Below, in pieces: positions 32,401 through 41,800 of a stretch of DNA of 64,000 bases. Every line of letters begins with the position of its first letter. Positions within the stretch are counted from its first letter, which is position 1. Below the pieces are notes generated by a model that saw only the letters and a list, made by a program, of their open reading frames with translations, ran no database searches and had not been told where the DNA came from. Source of the stretch: Apostichopus japonicus (Eukaryota; Echinodermata; Holothuroidea; Aspidochirotida; Stichopodidae); contig NC_092572.1 in assembly GCF_037975245.1 (NCBI RefSeq), positions 10,489,769 to 10,553,768 on the forward strand, in the 5' to 3' direction. Position numbers and translations under genes: made by a program.

Positions 32401-35400
32401 CACAGTTGCAGTTTATCATGCCATAGAGAGCATTGTTGGCGATCAATCTTGTTTTACTTGTTTTTACCCTTAATTAAATCTGGTGATGTTTTCACAGCTC
32501 TCCCCTAGTAAGTATCCCCTCTTTTTTACCAAAGGAAACCTCACCAAGAACAATACACCAAACATAATATCCACCAAGACCTTCCAATACATATAACTTC
32601 AAGCAACGTCAAAACCCTCCCACCATGAATGAAGATAACATTGAATTAGGGGTTCAGGATGATGAGAGTGCAGTTGTGGTGTAGAAGCATGGGGGGATAC
32701 ATACCAATGAAGACATCTTCCTTATATTCTTCGGTGACTTTCATTCTCTCCGAGCTGATGACCTGTGTTCCCTGGCCATCGGTCCAACCGACCGTGGGTA
32801 GAGGGCTACCGTGAATCTCGCAGAGCATGGTCACAAGCTCCCCCTCTATGGCTGTAGTAGCCTGAGGCTCACCAATGATCTTGGGAAAACCATCTATTTA
32901 CAAAGAAATGACGTTAATACAACACAAAATTAAATTTTGTTAACCTTTTCTTTCAAAGTTAAATTACATAAAGATTGCAGAAGCTGTGAGGTGCATTGTC
33001 CAAAATACTGGACAATAGGTATTGTTTGAGCATTAAAGGTTATGCACAGTGTCACAGAGACGAACAAAGGAAAATAATCTACAGGCATTAATTCCGAATG
33101 AAACTTCTTTGTCCTTAGCGTCCTTCAGAAACAGCTGACCACCTTTTGATATTAGACAAGTGTTCCCTTAAAGCACAGTCGAAAGGCAGAAACTATCCTC
33201 GTCACAACCACTATGACCCACCCACCACACTCTGACCACCTCTACTTACCGCTCAACTTCATCCTGGCAGCTGCTTGAACGTTGCCCTCTGGCGTCTGAA
33301 CGAAGCACTGGTACATTCCCAAGTCTGACATGGTGACGCTTCTCACCACGAGTTCCCCGTCACTGATGGCGTACTTATCCACGTCTTGAGTAAGAAGATG
33401 CCCGTTGAAAAACCAACTGACGTCATCATTACTGGCCCTACCCACGATGCATCTGAAGGTCGCCGTTTCACCCGGTATCACATCGGCATCTTTGGGTGGT
33501 TTTTTGATGGAAGGTGTCTCTGTTGGTTGATGATCAAGTTTGCAAAAAGGGTTAGTTGGTTCAAAAGGTAGTTACTTCTCTATGAATTTATTTGCAGTAT
33601 CATTTTTCACTTTCTACATTTCGGATGATAATTACGCCGGCTAAGAGTTTGTCAGGAAAGGTTGCAAGGCCTGCGCACCATAAGATGGGAAAAATATTTC
33701 AGTCCTACCCTCAAAGCATATCTCGATAGTTTGCTTTGAAAGGTATTAAACAGTTGTTTTTTACACATATGCTTGGTGAAATGTGACATGAGAAATCAAC
33801 TACATACTTTCTGCTAATGTAGACTGTGTGTCTGGAGGGCCTTGCACCGTGAACTCAATCAGTTAAATTAAATCTGCTCTTCAAATACCTTTGCCTCCGA
33901 AAGCCATATGTTGTGGATTTTCTCAAGGCTAGGTAGAACACATTAATTGCTAAGGCTTAAATTCACCCAATATGATTAAAATTGCACGTAGACAGGATTT
34001 TGATTGCAGATTTGCAATGAGTGCAGATTGACTGCAAGGTGGTAAACAAAACAGAAAAGCAAAAACAGCCAAATTTATCAAAACTTGGGAAACAAATCCA
34101 CCGAATCAAAAGGGAAAAAACTTCATCGTCAAGTTATGTCAGAAACATTATTTACAGATACAACTTTTTTTGTCGTCTGCAAACCTCGCTCGAGACATTG
34201 TAAAAACTTGGCCACCTTAATTCTGGGTGTCTTTGGATCTACACGGTTTGGGTAGTGTGACATTGTAACATAGTGAGACATGATGAAGTGAATTTACTTA
34301 CTTGAGACCTCAAGCGTGACCTCTTCGTGGGACGGGCCCTCTTCGCTTTCATTATCCGCAGTGCATCGGTAAATCCCGGCATTCTTCACTGCCACGTCGT
34401 GGATGAGGAGCGTGCTGCCGTGCCGAGACGTATGCTCGGGAAATTCACCGTCCACCCTTGACCACCTGACCTGGGGTAGCGGTTTACCCATACAGCCACA
34501 TTCCAGCATGGCGGTCTGGCCGCGTTGTACGGAATCACCACTGGTGTACACTATAATGGGCTGTATGTTACTTTGAAAGATATCTGTGAAGAGTTAAGCA
34601 AAATAGAAATAATTGCCATTCTCTCGCTGGGAGCTTAAACCCAGAACTGTCAAAGTTTCCATATGCAAAGCAAAACCATAGATACATTTGTAGTGAAAGA
34701 CTCTTTACATATATTCAAACACATATTTTTACTCAAAGACCGTTGTTCCCGCCAATTTTCTTTCAAAAATGCCAAACCGCTCACTGTCTTAATAGTTTTG
34801 AACTGTTAAGGCCTGCCCATGCCCCCCCCCCCCCCCGGACATACTTCATTGAACGTTTCTTACAGAAAAGATACTGTTTTTTGAGGAAGATGAGGTTTAC
34901 CTGTTTCTACTTTGAGAGGTATTGCAGTTGGTGACGAAACCATCACCCTGGAGACGGGGTTCTCCGCCCGACAGGAGTAATTCCCCGAATCCTCGTAATT
35001 GATATCTATAATATGAAGATGACCTGAAGGTAAAACTAAGTGATGATCTGTAAGAGAAATGAAAAATAAAAACAGAGGTCATTATTAAAGTTTTATGAAA
35101 GTAACATATTTTGTTTGTTTCATTTACATCGTGAAATTTACCAAACCCTACCAGACTAGCCTCCAGATTCATTCCAACACATTTAGTATCTGTCCCCACG
35201 TATGTTGCAATCATCCCATCTCCTCCCCCCCCTCCCCACCCTCACACCCCACCTGCCATAAAATCATGTATTTAAAAAACCTTACCAACTATTGTCAGTA
35301 CTGGGCAGTACATTAGGTCAGCCCTGATTGTTATATGCAAATGAAGGCTCAGCTTACAGATGTTACACAGGCTGCTTAGAATTGTCCACACAGAAGTAAA

Positions 35401-38400
35401 GAAATAAGCGGAGGGAGGGGCATATTCTTTCAGTTGTTGGGTCTAGTCTTTTTCGGTTTGCTCCCTCTATATGGAATGAGTGTGTGTGTGGGACATGTGT
35501 GTGAGAGGGGAGGGATGTGGGGAGCAGCAGTGTGGTGGTGGGAAGGTGGGATCCGAGAGGGATGAATTGGCAGATGGGGCATGTAAGAATGATGTTTCTT
35601 TGAGGAGTGGTGTGGAAGAAGGGCTGATGGAGGAGTAGTGGGGAAGAAAGGGGTGGAAGGTGGAGGACGGTTGAAGGGGTGAAAGGGGCAGGGGGGTGTT
35701 TGAGAGGAAAGTAATTTTAAGAGTGAAGACTTACCTGAACTGGATGAAAGGGGAACACCATTTTTTAAGTAGGTGACTAGAGCTGCCGGTCTGCTCTCAG
35801 GGGCTTCACATGGAATGACTGCTTCGCCACCTTGGGGCGCTCGAACTTCTAAGGTTAACCTCTGCTTAAACTCTCTTATATCTGTGAAATCATGGAATTG
35901 GAAAATAAGATTATGAGAGTTCATCAAAGGAGTATATATTGCATCACATTTTGTGTTGATTTGTGTTGATTGTGTGTTGATTACATTTCATGCTAAAATC
36001 CCTCATAAAATCAATGCATATCATTATAAGCTCCTTGGTTATTTTGGTTTTGTTAATTTGATAATTTAACTACTTGCTTGGTTTGCCAGGAAATTTGGTT
36101 AAGGTAATACAATGGATATCTGTTGTGAGAGGGAAAGGGCAATGGAACAAAGGAGAAAGGGGGGGGGGGGCAATCTAGCAAAGAAATAAAGTTCTCTTGG
36201 GATACATTGGTCTACTCAGGTTACATTCCTGCCAGTGTATTGGAGGGGGCATACTGGTAACAAATCACCCTCTACCATGATGTAGCACTATGCCCCCTAA
36301 ATAGTGCAATCTCACCTATCATGCCTTTTCTCACCTTAATTAAAAATACTGCTCTCTACTTAAAATTCAAGATTTCAAGACATGCACATCTCTGGATCAA
36401 ATAAGACAATATTAATTTGAAAGGAATACACTTGCATTTGTGTTGTTTCTAGCAGCATTTTGAGGGGGTAGGCCAATGGTCACTGAAGACCCCCTACCCC
36501 CCCCCCCCTCCTACCATGATGAAAGCATTGCGCCTGAATATTGCATCTTACCAATTTGCAAAATCTCATCTTCATTCCACATACTGCCCTCTATTTTAAA
36601 TTCACACATATACACACTGGATTAAATATCATTGTTTGTCAGAGAACAATCTCAAACACAAAAAGTTCATCTATTCCTTTCTCCACTATATGCTAGAAAA
36701 TCAAATACTGGTCACTAATAATTCAAGAATTTATGACCAACTATTTAAGATGTCTCAGAGCATTTTGTCTTTTGTAACCCTTAAGAGCTCTCCAGGGAGA
36801 AAAAAAAAAAAACTTTTAGCAGCTTCATAGCAATTTCTTAAACAGCTTGCTCAAATTTTGAGGCAAATGAAAATGAACAATAAATATATTTATTCTCACC
36901 TGGAAGCTGTAAGTACGCTAATTTACTAAGTATCGTCCCAACTTCCGTTGTAACCTCGCATTGGTAATATCCAACATGAGAAATATCTTCTTCATCCTTA
37001 AAGGACTCTATCATTAAATGTCCATTGTTTATACTCATTTGTAATTGTTCGAGTCTTTGTGCGGTGAGCAGCGTTCCGTCGAACCACCACCTCACGTCGC
37101 CCTCTTTGGGCTGAAATGAGCATTTTAATTTCACTCGACTTCCTTTCTTTACGATGTCTGAGGTAGGTTCTTTAGTAAATTCTGGTCTTAAATCTGGAAG
37201 GGAAAAATCAAAGAGAAATATCGTAATTTATTCAAAACAAACGGCCAGGCAAAGTTTGGGAATCCATATTGATAATATACACATATCAACAGGTGAAAAC
37301 TTCCTAATTACCGGCCAGAAGAGGTAAAATTAGGTTCCCTGGAACCTGGGTATATTTTTCACCACCAGATCGCCAGTAGGTGTGGTAAACACGTTCGAAG
37401 GAAACCGTTACTTTTTCTAGACGAATTGACCAACATTGTTGTGTAGTCAGGAGTTGCAGCATCTAATTTAAATTTACTGGCAAAACAAACAAACAAACAT
37501 GTATGAAACTCACAAGCGACACTGACAATATTTGCCAGAAGTTCAGATGGCTTCAAACCTTAACACTTGTGTAACTTTCAGTGTTGAAAAACCTATCCGG
37601 CTGCCTATCCCTCTCCTCCTCCCACATCTCAGCCAGAACTTGCCTAACCCCCCCCCCCCCCCCCGCCAACTCCACACCTCTGCCTTCAGGATAGTTATCC
37701 CTTACAGTACCTTGTTCTCATTATGCTGTTGTTCCTAAGAGAAAATATCAGGAACCATACTAGAGCACACTGTACCATTACTTGTTGTTAATCAAGAAAA
37801 CTTTTGATACCAAGGTTGAGAGAAGGCAAAGTCCACTCTCTGGGGAGGGTATGAACTTCTGAGAGTTGGCAGAACCGACTCATTGGAAAATATTTTAATG
37901 AGTGCTCTCACAAATGTCTGATGATATCCTCTTATAAATTTAGGCTTGGATAAGTATTCCCAGGGTCTTGACTAGACCGTATGAAATCAATAAAGCATGT
38001 AAAGTCAATCTTGAGCTGAGATCCAACCACCAGAGAGAGGAGGGGGTACGAGGAGAAAATTAATGGAATTATGGGAAGACAATTTCGACTCAAGGAAACA
38101 ATAGAGCTGGCCAGACAGCCGCCTGGTAAAGCGCACCAGACGGAAATTAAACCGATTCTGAAGCCCTGGAGGGACGTGCGGTCCTGGGAATTACTCTAAA
38201 CTCTGCTCGTAGGTTTCAAACTTGCTTTGTCACCTCGATCCAAAAGCTCTGTTATGCTTAATTACAGCAGAGTGAGGGAATGATAATTGTACATACATTC
38301 AGATTTTGTCTGGGACGTCTATCCAGAACAAATTCATGAAGAGGGTAGACCTTACACACAACATATCTGGCCTTGGGTGAAAACGTTAATAACTCTTTTC

Positions 38401-38802
38401 CATGCAAAAACTGCAGGCTTTAATTAGTAACAGAATTCCCTCTACCCAATTCCCTCTACCCCACTCCCCTCGCCCACTCCCTCTACCCCACCATTCCCGC
38501 TTCCCCACTCCCTGTTGCCGGTCAGGATTATCCTCCCCAAGAGGAAGATCACAGTTAGAGGTTTTTATCCAGAGTGTGCCAACGTTCAAACTACAAAATC
38601 GATGGCCTTTGCAATGTCAGAAAGCACCTCCGCCCCATCCCTTTCCCATCCTCCCCCTCCCCATTGCGTTTTCCTATTTGAGAACCAGACTAAACTGAGT
38701 TGATCTCTATGCTTACTCAAGTCTCTTACCTTGTAACGTTGATTGACAGGTCGCCAGCAAACATGTTGCTGTGACGTAAAGCACTGTAGATAGGTAATGC
38801 AT
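23174..38802 (-). CDS. cdon: CDON/BOC-family Hedgehog co-receptor (Ig5-FN3x2-TM), complete coding region
   Basis: Sixteen minus-strand exons give a 3264-nt frame (1087 residues) without breaks. Residues 1-20 or so are a signal peptide. Ig1 is 25-122, Ig2 123-220, Ig3 221-314, Ig4 315-404, Ig5 405-505, then a Ser/Thr-rich linker 506-549, FN3-A ~550-650, FN3-B ~665-762, transmembrane helix ~798-823 and a cytoplasmic tail 824-1087. In CDON/BOC/Ihog proteins the ectodomain binds Hedgehog and Patched at the plasma membrane and promotes signalling. The strongest match is the second FN3 (G-F-Y-I-F-L-R-L-T-D-S-D, S-Y-D-I-K-M, F-S-N-V-V-I), which resembles the Hedgehog-binding last FN3 of CDON/BOC. 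Five Ig domains favour CDON over BOC (four). Only two FN3 domains are present, where vertebrates have three. An unseen exon is possible, but no joint is out of phase. Confidence 0.95.
24260..24578 (-). CDS. cdon: CDON/BOC exon 15, cytoplasmic tail part 2 (proline-rich)
   Basis: The acceptor is GGGTTTTCTCTCCAG and the donor GTGAGA; 106 codons. Possible SH3-type stretches are A-E-P-P-P-I-A and Q-P-S-P-P-N-L-S-P. A basic Cys-containing patch (V-C-R-I-K-R-C-R-I) follows. Confidence 0.9.
24900..25084 (-). CDS. cdon: CDON/BOC exon 14, cytoplasmic tail part 1
   Basis: The acceptor is CTCTGCTTCAG; the donor GTACAA is in phase 0; 62 codons counting the split one. Sequence is Asn/Tyr-rich (M-Y-N-N-A-Q-Y-P-Y, K-T-H-N-G-S-L) with no known domain. 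Confidence 0.88.
25555..26060. repeat. CCACC/CATCC-rich low-complexity block
   Basis: Repeated CCCACCCTCCATC-type words between CDON/BOC exons 13 and 14. The open frame over it is Pro/His/Ser repetition, not a gene. Confidence 0.85.
26078..26299 (-). CDS. cdon: CDON/BOC exon 13, juxtamembrane and transmembrane helix
   Basis: The acceptor is CTCTCTTTACAG and the donor GTAAGT; 74 codons. A Pro-rich stalk precedes the helix V-L-Y-I-I-L-G-V-V-L-G-G-M-M-L-L, followed by F-I-V-M-C-F-W-R-S-K. The L-Y-x-I-x-G-V-x-L-G pattern and the M-C-x-W end are shared with CDON/BOC. Confidence 0.95.
26903..27131 (-). CDS. cdon: CDON/BOC exon 12, second (Hedgehog-binding type) FN3
   Basis: The acceptor is GTTTCTTTACAG (phase 0) and the donor GTGAGC (phase 1). 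It reads G-F-Y-I-F-L-R-L-T-D-S-D-D-D-R-D-Y and S-Y-D-I-K-M-T-T-F, then S-D-F-S-N-V-V-I. This is the most family-specific part of the gene. Confidence 0.95.
27190..28290. repeat. Minisatellite in a CDON/BOC intron, 183-bp higher-order period
   Basis: AATAATAAGTGGGTGATGT and ACATTCCTATTGGCTGTTG recur throughout. The variant GGGTGATGTCAAC occurs at 27601, 27784, 27967 and 28154, so the regular part repeats every 183-187 bp; each large unit contains a longer and a shorter subrepeat. It lies between exons 12 and 11. Confidence 0.92.
28686..28882 (-). CDS. cdon: CDON/BOC exon 11, end of first FN3 and start of second FN3
   Basis: The acceptor is TTTGCGTCGCCAG; the donor GTCAGT is in phase 0. It has Y-R-F-R-V-T-A-V-G-E-E-G, a Pro-rich connector (T-P-P-T-P-I-P-F-T-P) and I-R-V-D-W-E, the B/C strands of the next FN3. 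Confidence 0.9.
29165..29189. repeat. (GT)n microsatellite
   Basis: About twelve GT dinucleotides in the intron between CDON/BOC exons 10 and 11. Confidence 0.9.
29751..29963 (-). CDS. cdon: CDON/BOC exon 10, first visible FN3 domain, N-terminal part
   Basis: The acceptor is GTCCCAAATTACAG and the donor GTAATT; 71 codons. It contains S-E-T-S-V-L-I-T-W-N and F-R-V-Q-Y-R, which resembles FN3-2 of CDON (S-E-T-S-V-Y-V-T-W). Confidence 0.93.
30383..30514 (-). CDS. cdon: CDON/BOC exon 9, linker between Ig5 and FN3
   Basis: The acceptor is TTTTTTATTCACAG and the donor GTAAGC; 44 codons of Thr/Ser-rich sequence (T-T-T-Q-S-T-K, P-T-S-T-K-D-R-S) with no fold visible. In vertebrate CDON this position is followed by FN3-1, which I cannot find here. 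Confidence 0.85.
31314..31427 (-). CDS. cdon: CDON/BOC exon 8, second part of Ig domain 5
   Basis: The acceptor is TTCATATTTACAG and the donor GTAAGT; 38 codons. It carries the closing signature E-D-I-G-N-Y-T-C-K-A-R-N-R-L-G. Confidence 0.92.
32705..32893 (-). CDS. cdon: CDON/BOC exon 7, first part of Ig domain 5
   Basis: The acceptor is TTTGTAAATAG and the donor GTATGT; 63 codons. It reads V-T-M-L-C-E-I-H-G-S-P-L-P-T-V-G-W-T and then a charged strand ending before the donor. Confidence 0.9.
33250..33519 (-). CDS. cdon: CDON/BOC exon 6, Ig domain 4
   Basis: The acceptor is CATCAACCAACAG and the donor GTAAGT; 90 codons. Motifs are A-T-F-R-C-I-V-G, D-V-S-W-F-F-N-G and L-G-M-Y-Q-C-F-V-Q-T; the Y-Q-C-F-V stretch is also seen in CDON. 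Confidence 0.93.
34302..34583 (-). CDS. cdon: CDON/BOC exon 5, Ig domain 3
   Basis: The acceptor is CTCTTCACAG and the donor GTAAGT; 94 codons. Motifs are A-M-L-E-C-G-C-M-G-K-P-L-P, V-R-W-S-R and N-A-G-I-Y-R-C-T-A-D-N. There is an extra Cys two residues after the first core Cys. Confidence 0.93.
34901..35047 (-). CDS. cdon: CDON/BOC exon 4, second half of Ig domain 2
   Basis: The acceptor is TTTCTCTTACAG and the donor GTAAAC; 49 codons. It contains L-V-L-P-S-G-H-L-H-I-I-D-I and E-D-S-G-N-Y-S-C-R-A-E-N-P-V, very like the matching part of CDON (L-I-L-P-S-G-N-L). Confidence 0.92.
35735..35881 (-). CDS. cdon: CDON/BOC exon 3, first half of Ig domain 2
   Basis: The acceptor is GATTTCACAG and the donor GTAAGT; 49 codons, phase 1 to 1. 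It has A-V-I-P-C-E-A-P-E-S and A-L-V-T-Y-L-K-N-G. The core Trp of the fold is replaced by Tyr, a feature I also recall from vertebrate CDON Ig2. Confidence 0.9.
36900..37193 (-). CDS. cdon: CDON/BOC exon 2, Ig domain 1
   Basis: The acceptor is TTCCCTTCCAG and the donor GTGAGA; 98 codons, phase 1 to 1. Motifs are V-K-L-K-C-S-F, V-R-W-W-F-D-G and V-G-Y-Y-Q-C-E-V. Confidence 0.93.
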
Positions 38803-38855
38803 TGCACAAACTGGTTCACACCATCATCATTAGGGAAGAAATAATTTTGGGCATC
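38730..38855 (-). CDS. cdon: CDON/BOC exon 1 (5' UTR plus signal peptide)
   Basis: The ATG lies at 38802-38800; the coding part is 38802-38730. It reads M-H-Y-L-S-T-V-L-Y-V-T-A-T-C-L-L-A-T-C-Q, a good signal peptide, and ends with donor GTAAGA in phase 1. An acceptor (CTTCCTGTGCAG) just before 38855 suggests that 38855-38803 is 5' UTR of an internal exon and that a noncoding exon lies further upstream. Confidence 0.85.
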
Positions 38856-41800
38856 CTGCACAGGAAGACAGAAAAGAGACACAACATTAATGAAACATCA
38901 ATAATCAAGTAATTCTAAATGACAGACATAATTATTAACGAGGACACAGTGTGTATTAATATCTATTATTATTCCATTTACAACATATTAAGCACAAATG
39001 GCCCCCCCAAAAAACTTCAACAATGTTGACAAGTTCTAAACTTTCAATTAAAATTGCAAACACATTACCACCCCCACCCCCCCCCCCCTTCCACCTTCGT
39101 GTAGATGCTTATTAAATATTGGAAAATATGGCAAGCTAAAAAGAATTTCTCTGAAGAGATGGGAAGTTTAAATTAACCCAGCTTTTCACAGGGAGAGAGA
39201 GAGTCACGGATGAGTGAAAATGTTCATTCCAAAAGGGAAAAAAAAAATACCTAGGTCGTAACCTAGAGAGAGAGATAGAGAGAGAAGTTATATCGAGAAG
39301 ATTAAGAGCGTGAAATTTTCCCATAGGCAAACGGAATCACCTACGAAACGAATCATCTTTAGAACTCAGAGACGGAGACAGAAAGAGAGCTAGAAAAGAT
39401 GACGAATACCGATAAGAAATTAAATAGAGGATTACATCCCCGAGGAACCAAAGAGAGCAAGGCATCATGGGTAATTCATATCAGAGTTGAGAACTGCCCT
39501 AGAGTTAAATAGGAAGTTGATGATGGCAGAGGACTGGTGTTTAAAACTGTCATTGTTACACACTTGTCAGACTTCTGAACAAAGTAACCGAGGATTTCGG
39601 CTTTTTTACAGATCAACTAAGAGTATGGATGAGGATGAGCTTGTGGGGAGGACTGGACGGTGTCTTGGGGGAGCATTTGACCCAGTTATGGAGTAATTCA
39701 AACCCCCCTCAAGCCAATGGCTCCATCTTTCCGGGCTCTGATGAAGGGTTGGCTTGATTAGCAGAGATGGAAAGTCTTGCTCAAATATTTGACATTCCAG
39801 GTAACCTACTTCTTCTTGCCACCTGAAGCAGACAGTTCAGTACAATACATATATACAAAGAGCTACATGAACACTAACCACCGAGAGTCTCATTTCTAAA
39901 TGATGTCTTAATTGTTATCAAATTCGGCCGCTGCTGTCAGCTTGACGAGACCTGTCTCCTGCAGATCGGATCGCTTCAAAACTTTGTCCGAGATGAAAGT
40001 TTCACTTAAAGTCGATAGTATGTTTATATGATGCACACTGTGATAAGAGAACATATATGGTTCTGTTTGTGACCCCTCGATATTTGACTGCCAGTATTAA
40101 CCAGAACGGCAGACGAACCACTTGTAATCCATCCATAAATATGTTACAACTCGCCAATTTCCACTTATAATCTTACAATCCATCCATAAACCACTTATAA
40201 CCCATCCATGAATATGTTACAACTCGCCATTTTCCGGGAATTGATCACTTGTGACTACAGTCTATAGACTTTGCACGGCATGAAGACCCTACTAAGTATA
40301 CAGGCAAAATACACACATCTCTTTCGAAACGAGGTATTTATACTAAACACATTTATCTTAGCACAAATTGAAAACAAATCGATTGTAAATTCTTCCAGAA
40401 TGTGAGCTTCAAACAATATTTGGTGTATGTACTGTATTTGTACACATAGGGTAATAAATGCGCATAACCCAATTCCTCAACTTTTGAACTTTTAGCTTGC
40501 TACATGGGCAACCTTTCAAATTTAACATATCTATACTATAACTTGGGAGAAGGGAGGAGTAAGGAGAGAGGCAGAGGAAGTGGTTAGAGGGAGAGGGAAG
40601 AGCAAAGAAGGAGGGGAAGGGTAGGAGGAGAAGGCATGTTGTTGATGACATAACTAGTATGATACACATGTATGGATAGAACTGGAATTTAAATTATTAA
40701 TGATTTACAATTACAATAATTCAGACTAACATGCAACCTTCCTTAATTTCGGTTACAATTTTTGAGCAACAGTGATGTCTATAATTACGATATACAGTTT
40801 GCTAACTGATAATTAAGTATATAATACCTTAGCTGTACCCTACAGCTGATGCAAACTAGCAAACTTTGCTATCTGTTGTGTTCAATGACGTTATAAATTG
40901 AATTTAAATTCTGTTCTTTATTTTCTTTTTTGGGAAGAAGTTCAAGTCCCTGCAGACAAAAGGAAGTTATCTCATGGTGACAACTACCATCCTGATCCTT
41001 TCCCCATCTTTGAGATTACGGCTCTTAAATCTCTCTCATATTTCTCTGCCCCGTGGGGGGAAACACTAAGCTGCAGGGGTGACCTCTGATGGCCATGTCA
41101 CCTCCCCCCTGATACCCTGGAGTCTGTAAAGCAGGTCATGCATAGTGAGGCCATTTTCAGTACTTTATGGTGTGGTACATGGCTAATATCACAGAAGTGT
41201 GGTGACCTGGTTAATCAAGGATGGTGAATACTACAATAATCCCTGGACATTTTTGTAAGACCTTTGCTATATAGCTGTCCATGTCAAAGGTCATCACCAC
41301 ACAAAGCTTTTAAGTGATGATGGAAAGAAGCTGAACTGAACCAGAAAGTCTAATGGCTTAGTGATTCCATAATTGATACATATGATTATATGAAGAGAAT
41401 ATTTAATGTGAACCACCTCAGATATGATTTCATCAAGTTTGACCATTGCCTTTAATAATTCACATAATTATAAGTTTCCACCACACAGTGTGGACCTGTA
41501 AATTAATGTTTTCATAGTTTTGCCTTCCCTTGACCAGAAATTATATATATTTTTTTTAAATGGGAAAAAGCTTGGAAGGTGTTGCAGGAATATTTCTCAG
41601 TTCTTATTTATAGCAAAAGCCTATAAGAGCAGAATATTTGACTGGACAATTTTAGGTTAAACGAACGTGACCTACTGTATATAGCCAATTTGAAGCATCC
41701 CTATTCCCAGTAAATTTGATGATGTTGAAAATGCTATCCAATGAACAAATCGTAGACAAATTGCTAGGCTACTATAGCGATCAATATATTGCCAATTATA

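Noticed and set aside
35430-35734. Extension of CDON/BOC exon 3 into a Pro/His-rich tail
   Set aside because: A consensus donor (GTAAGT) at 35734 joins in phase to exon 4, which completes Ig2; the tail is intronic low-complexity sequence.
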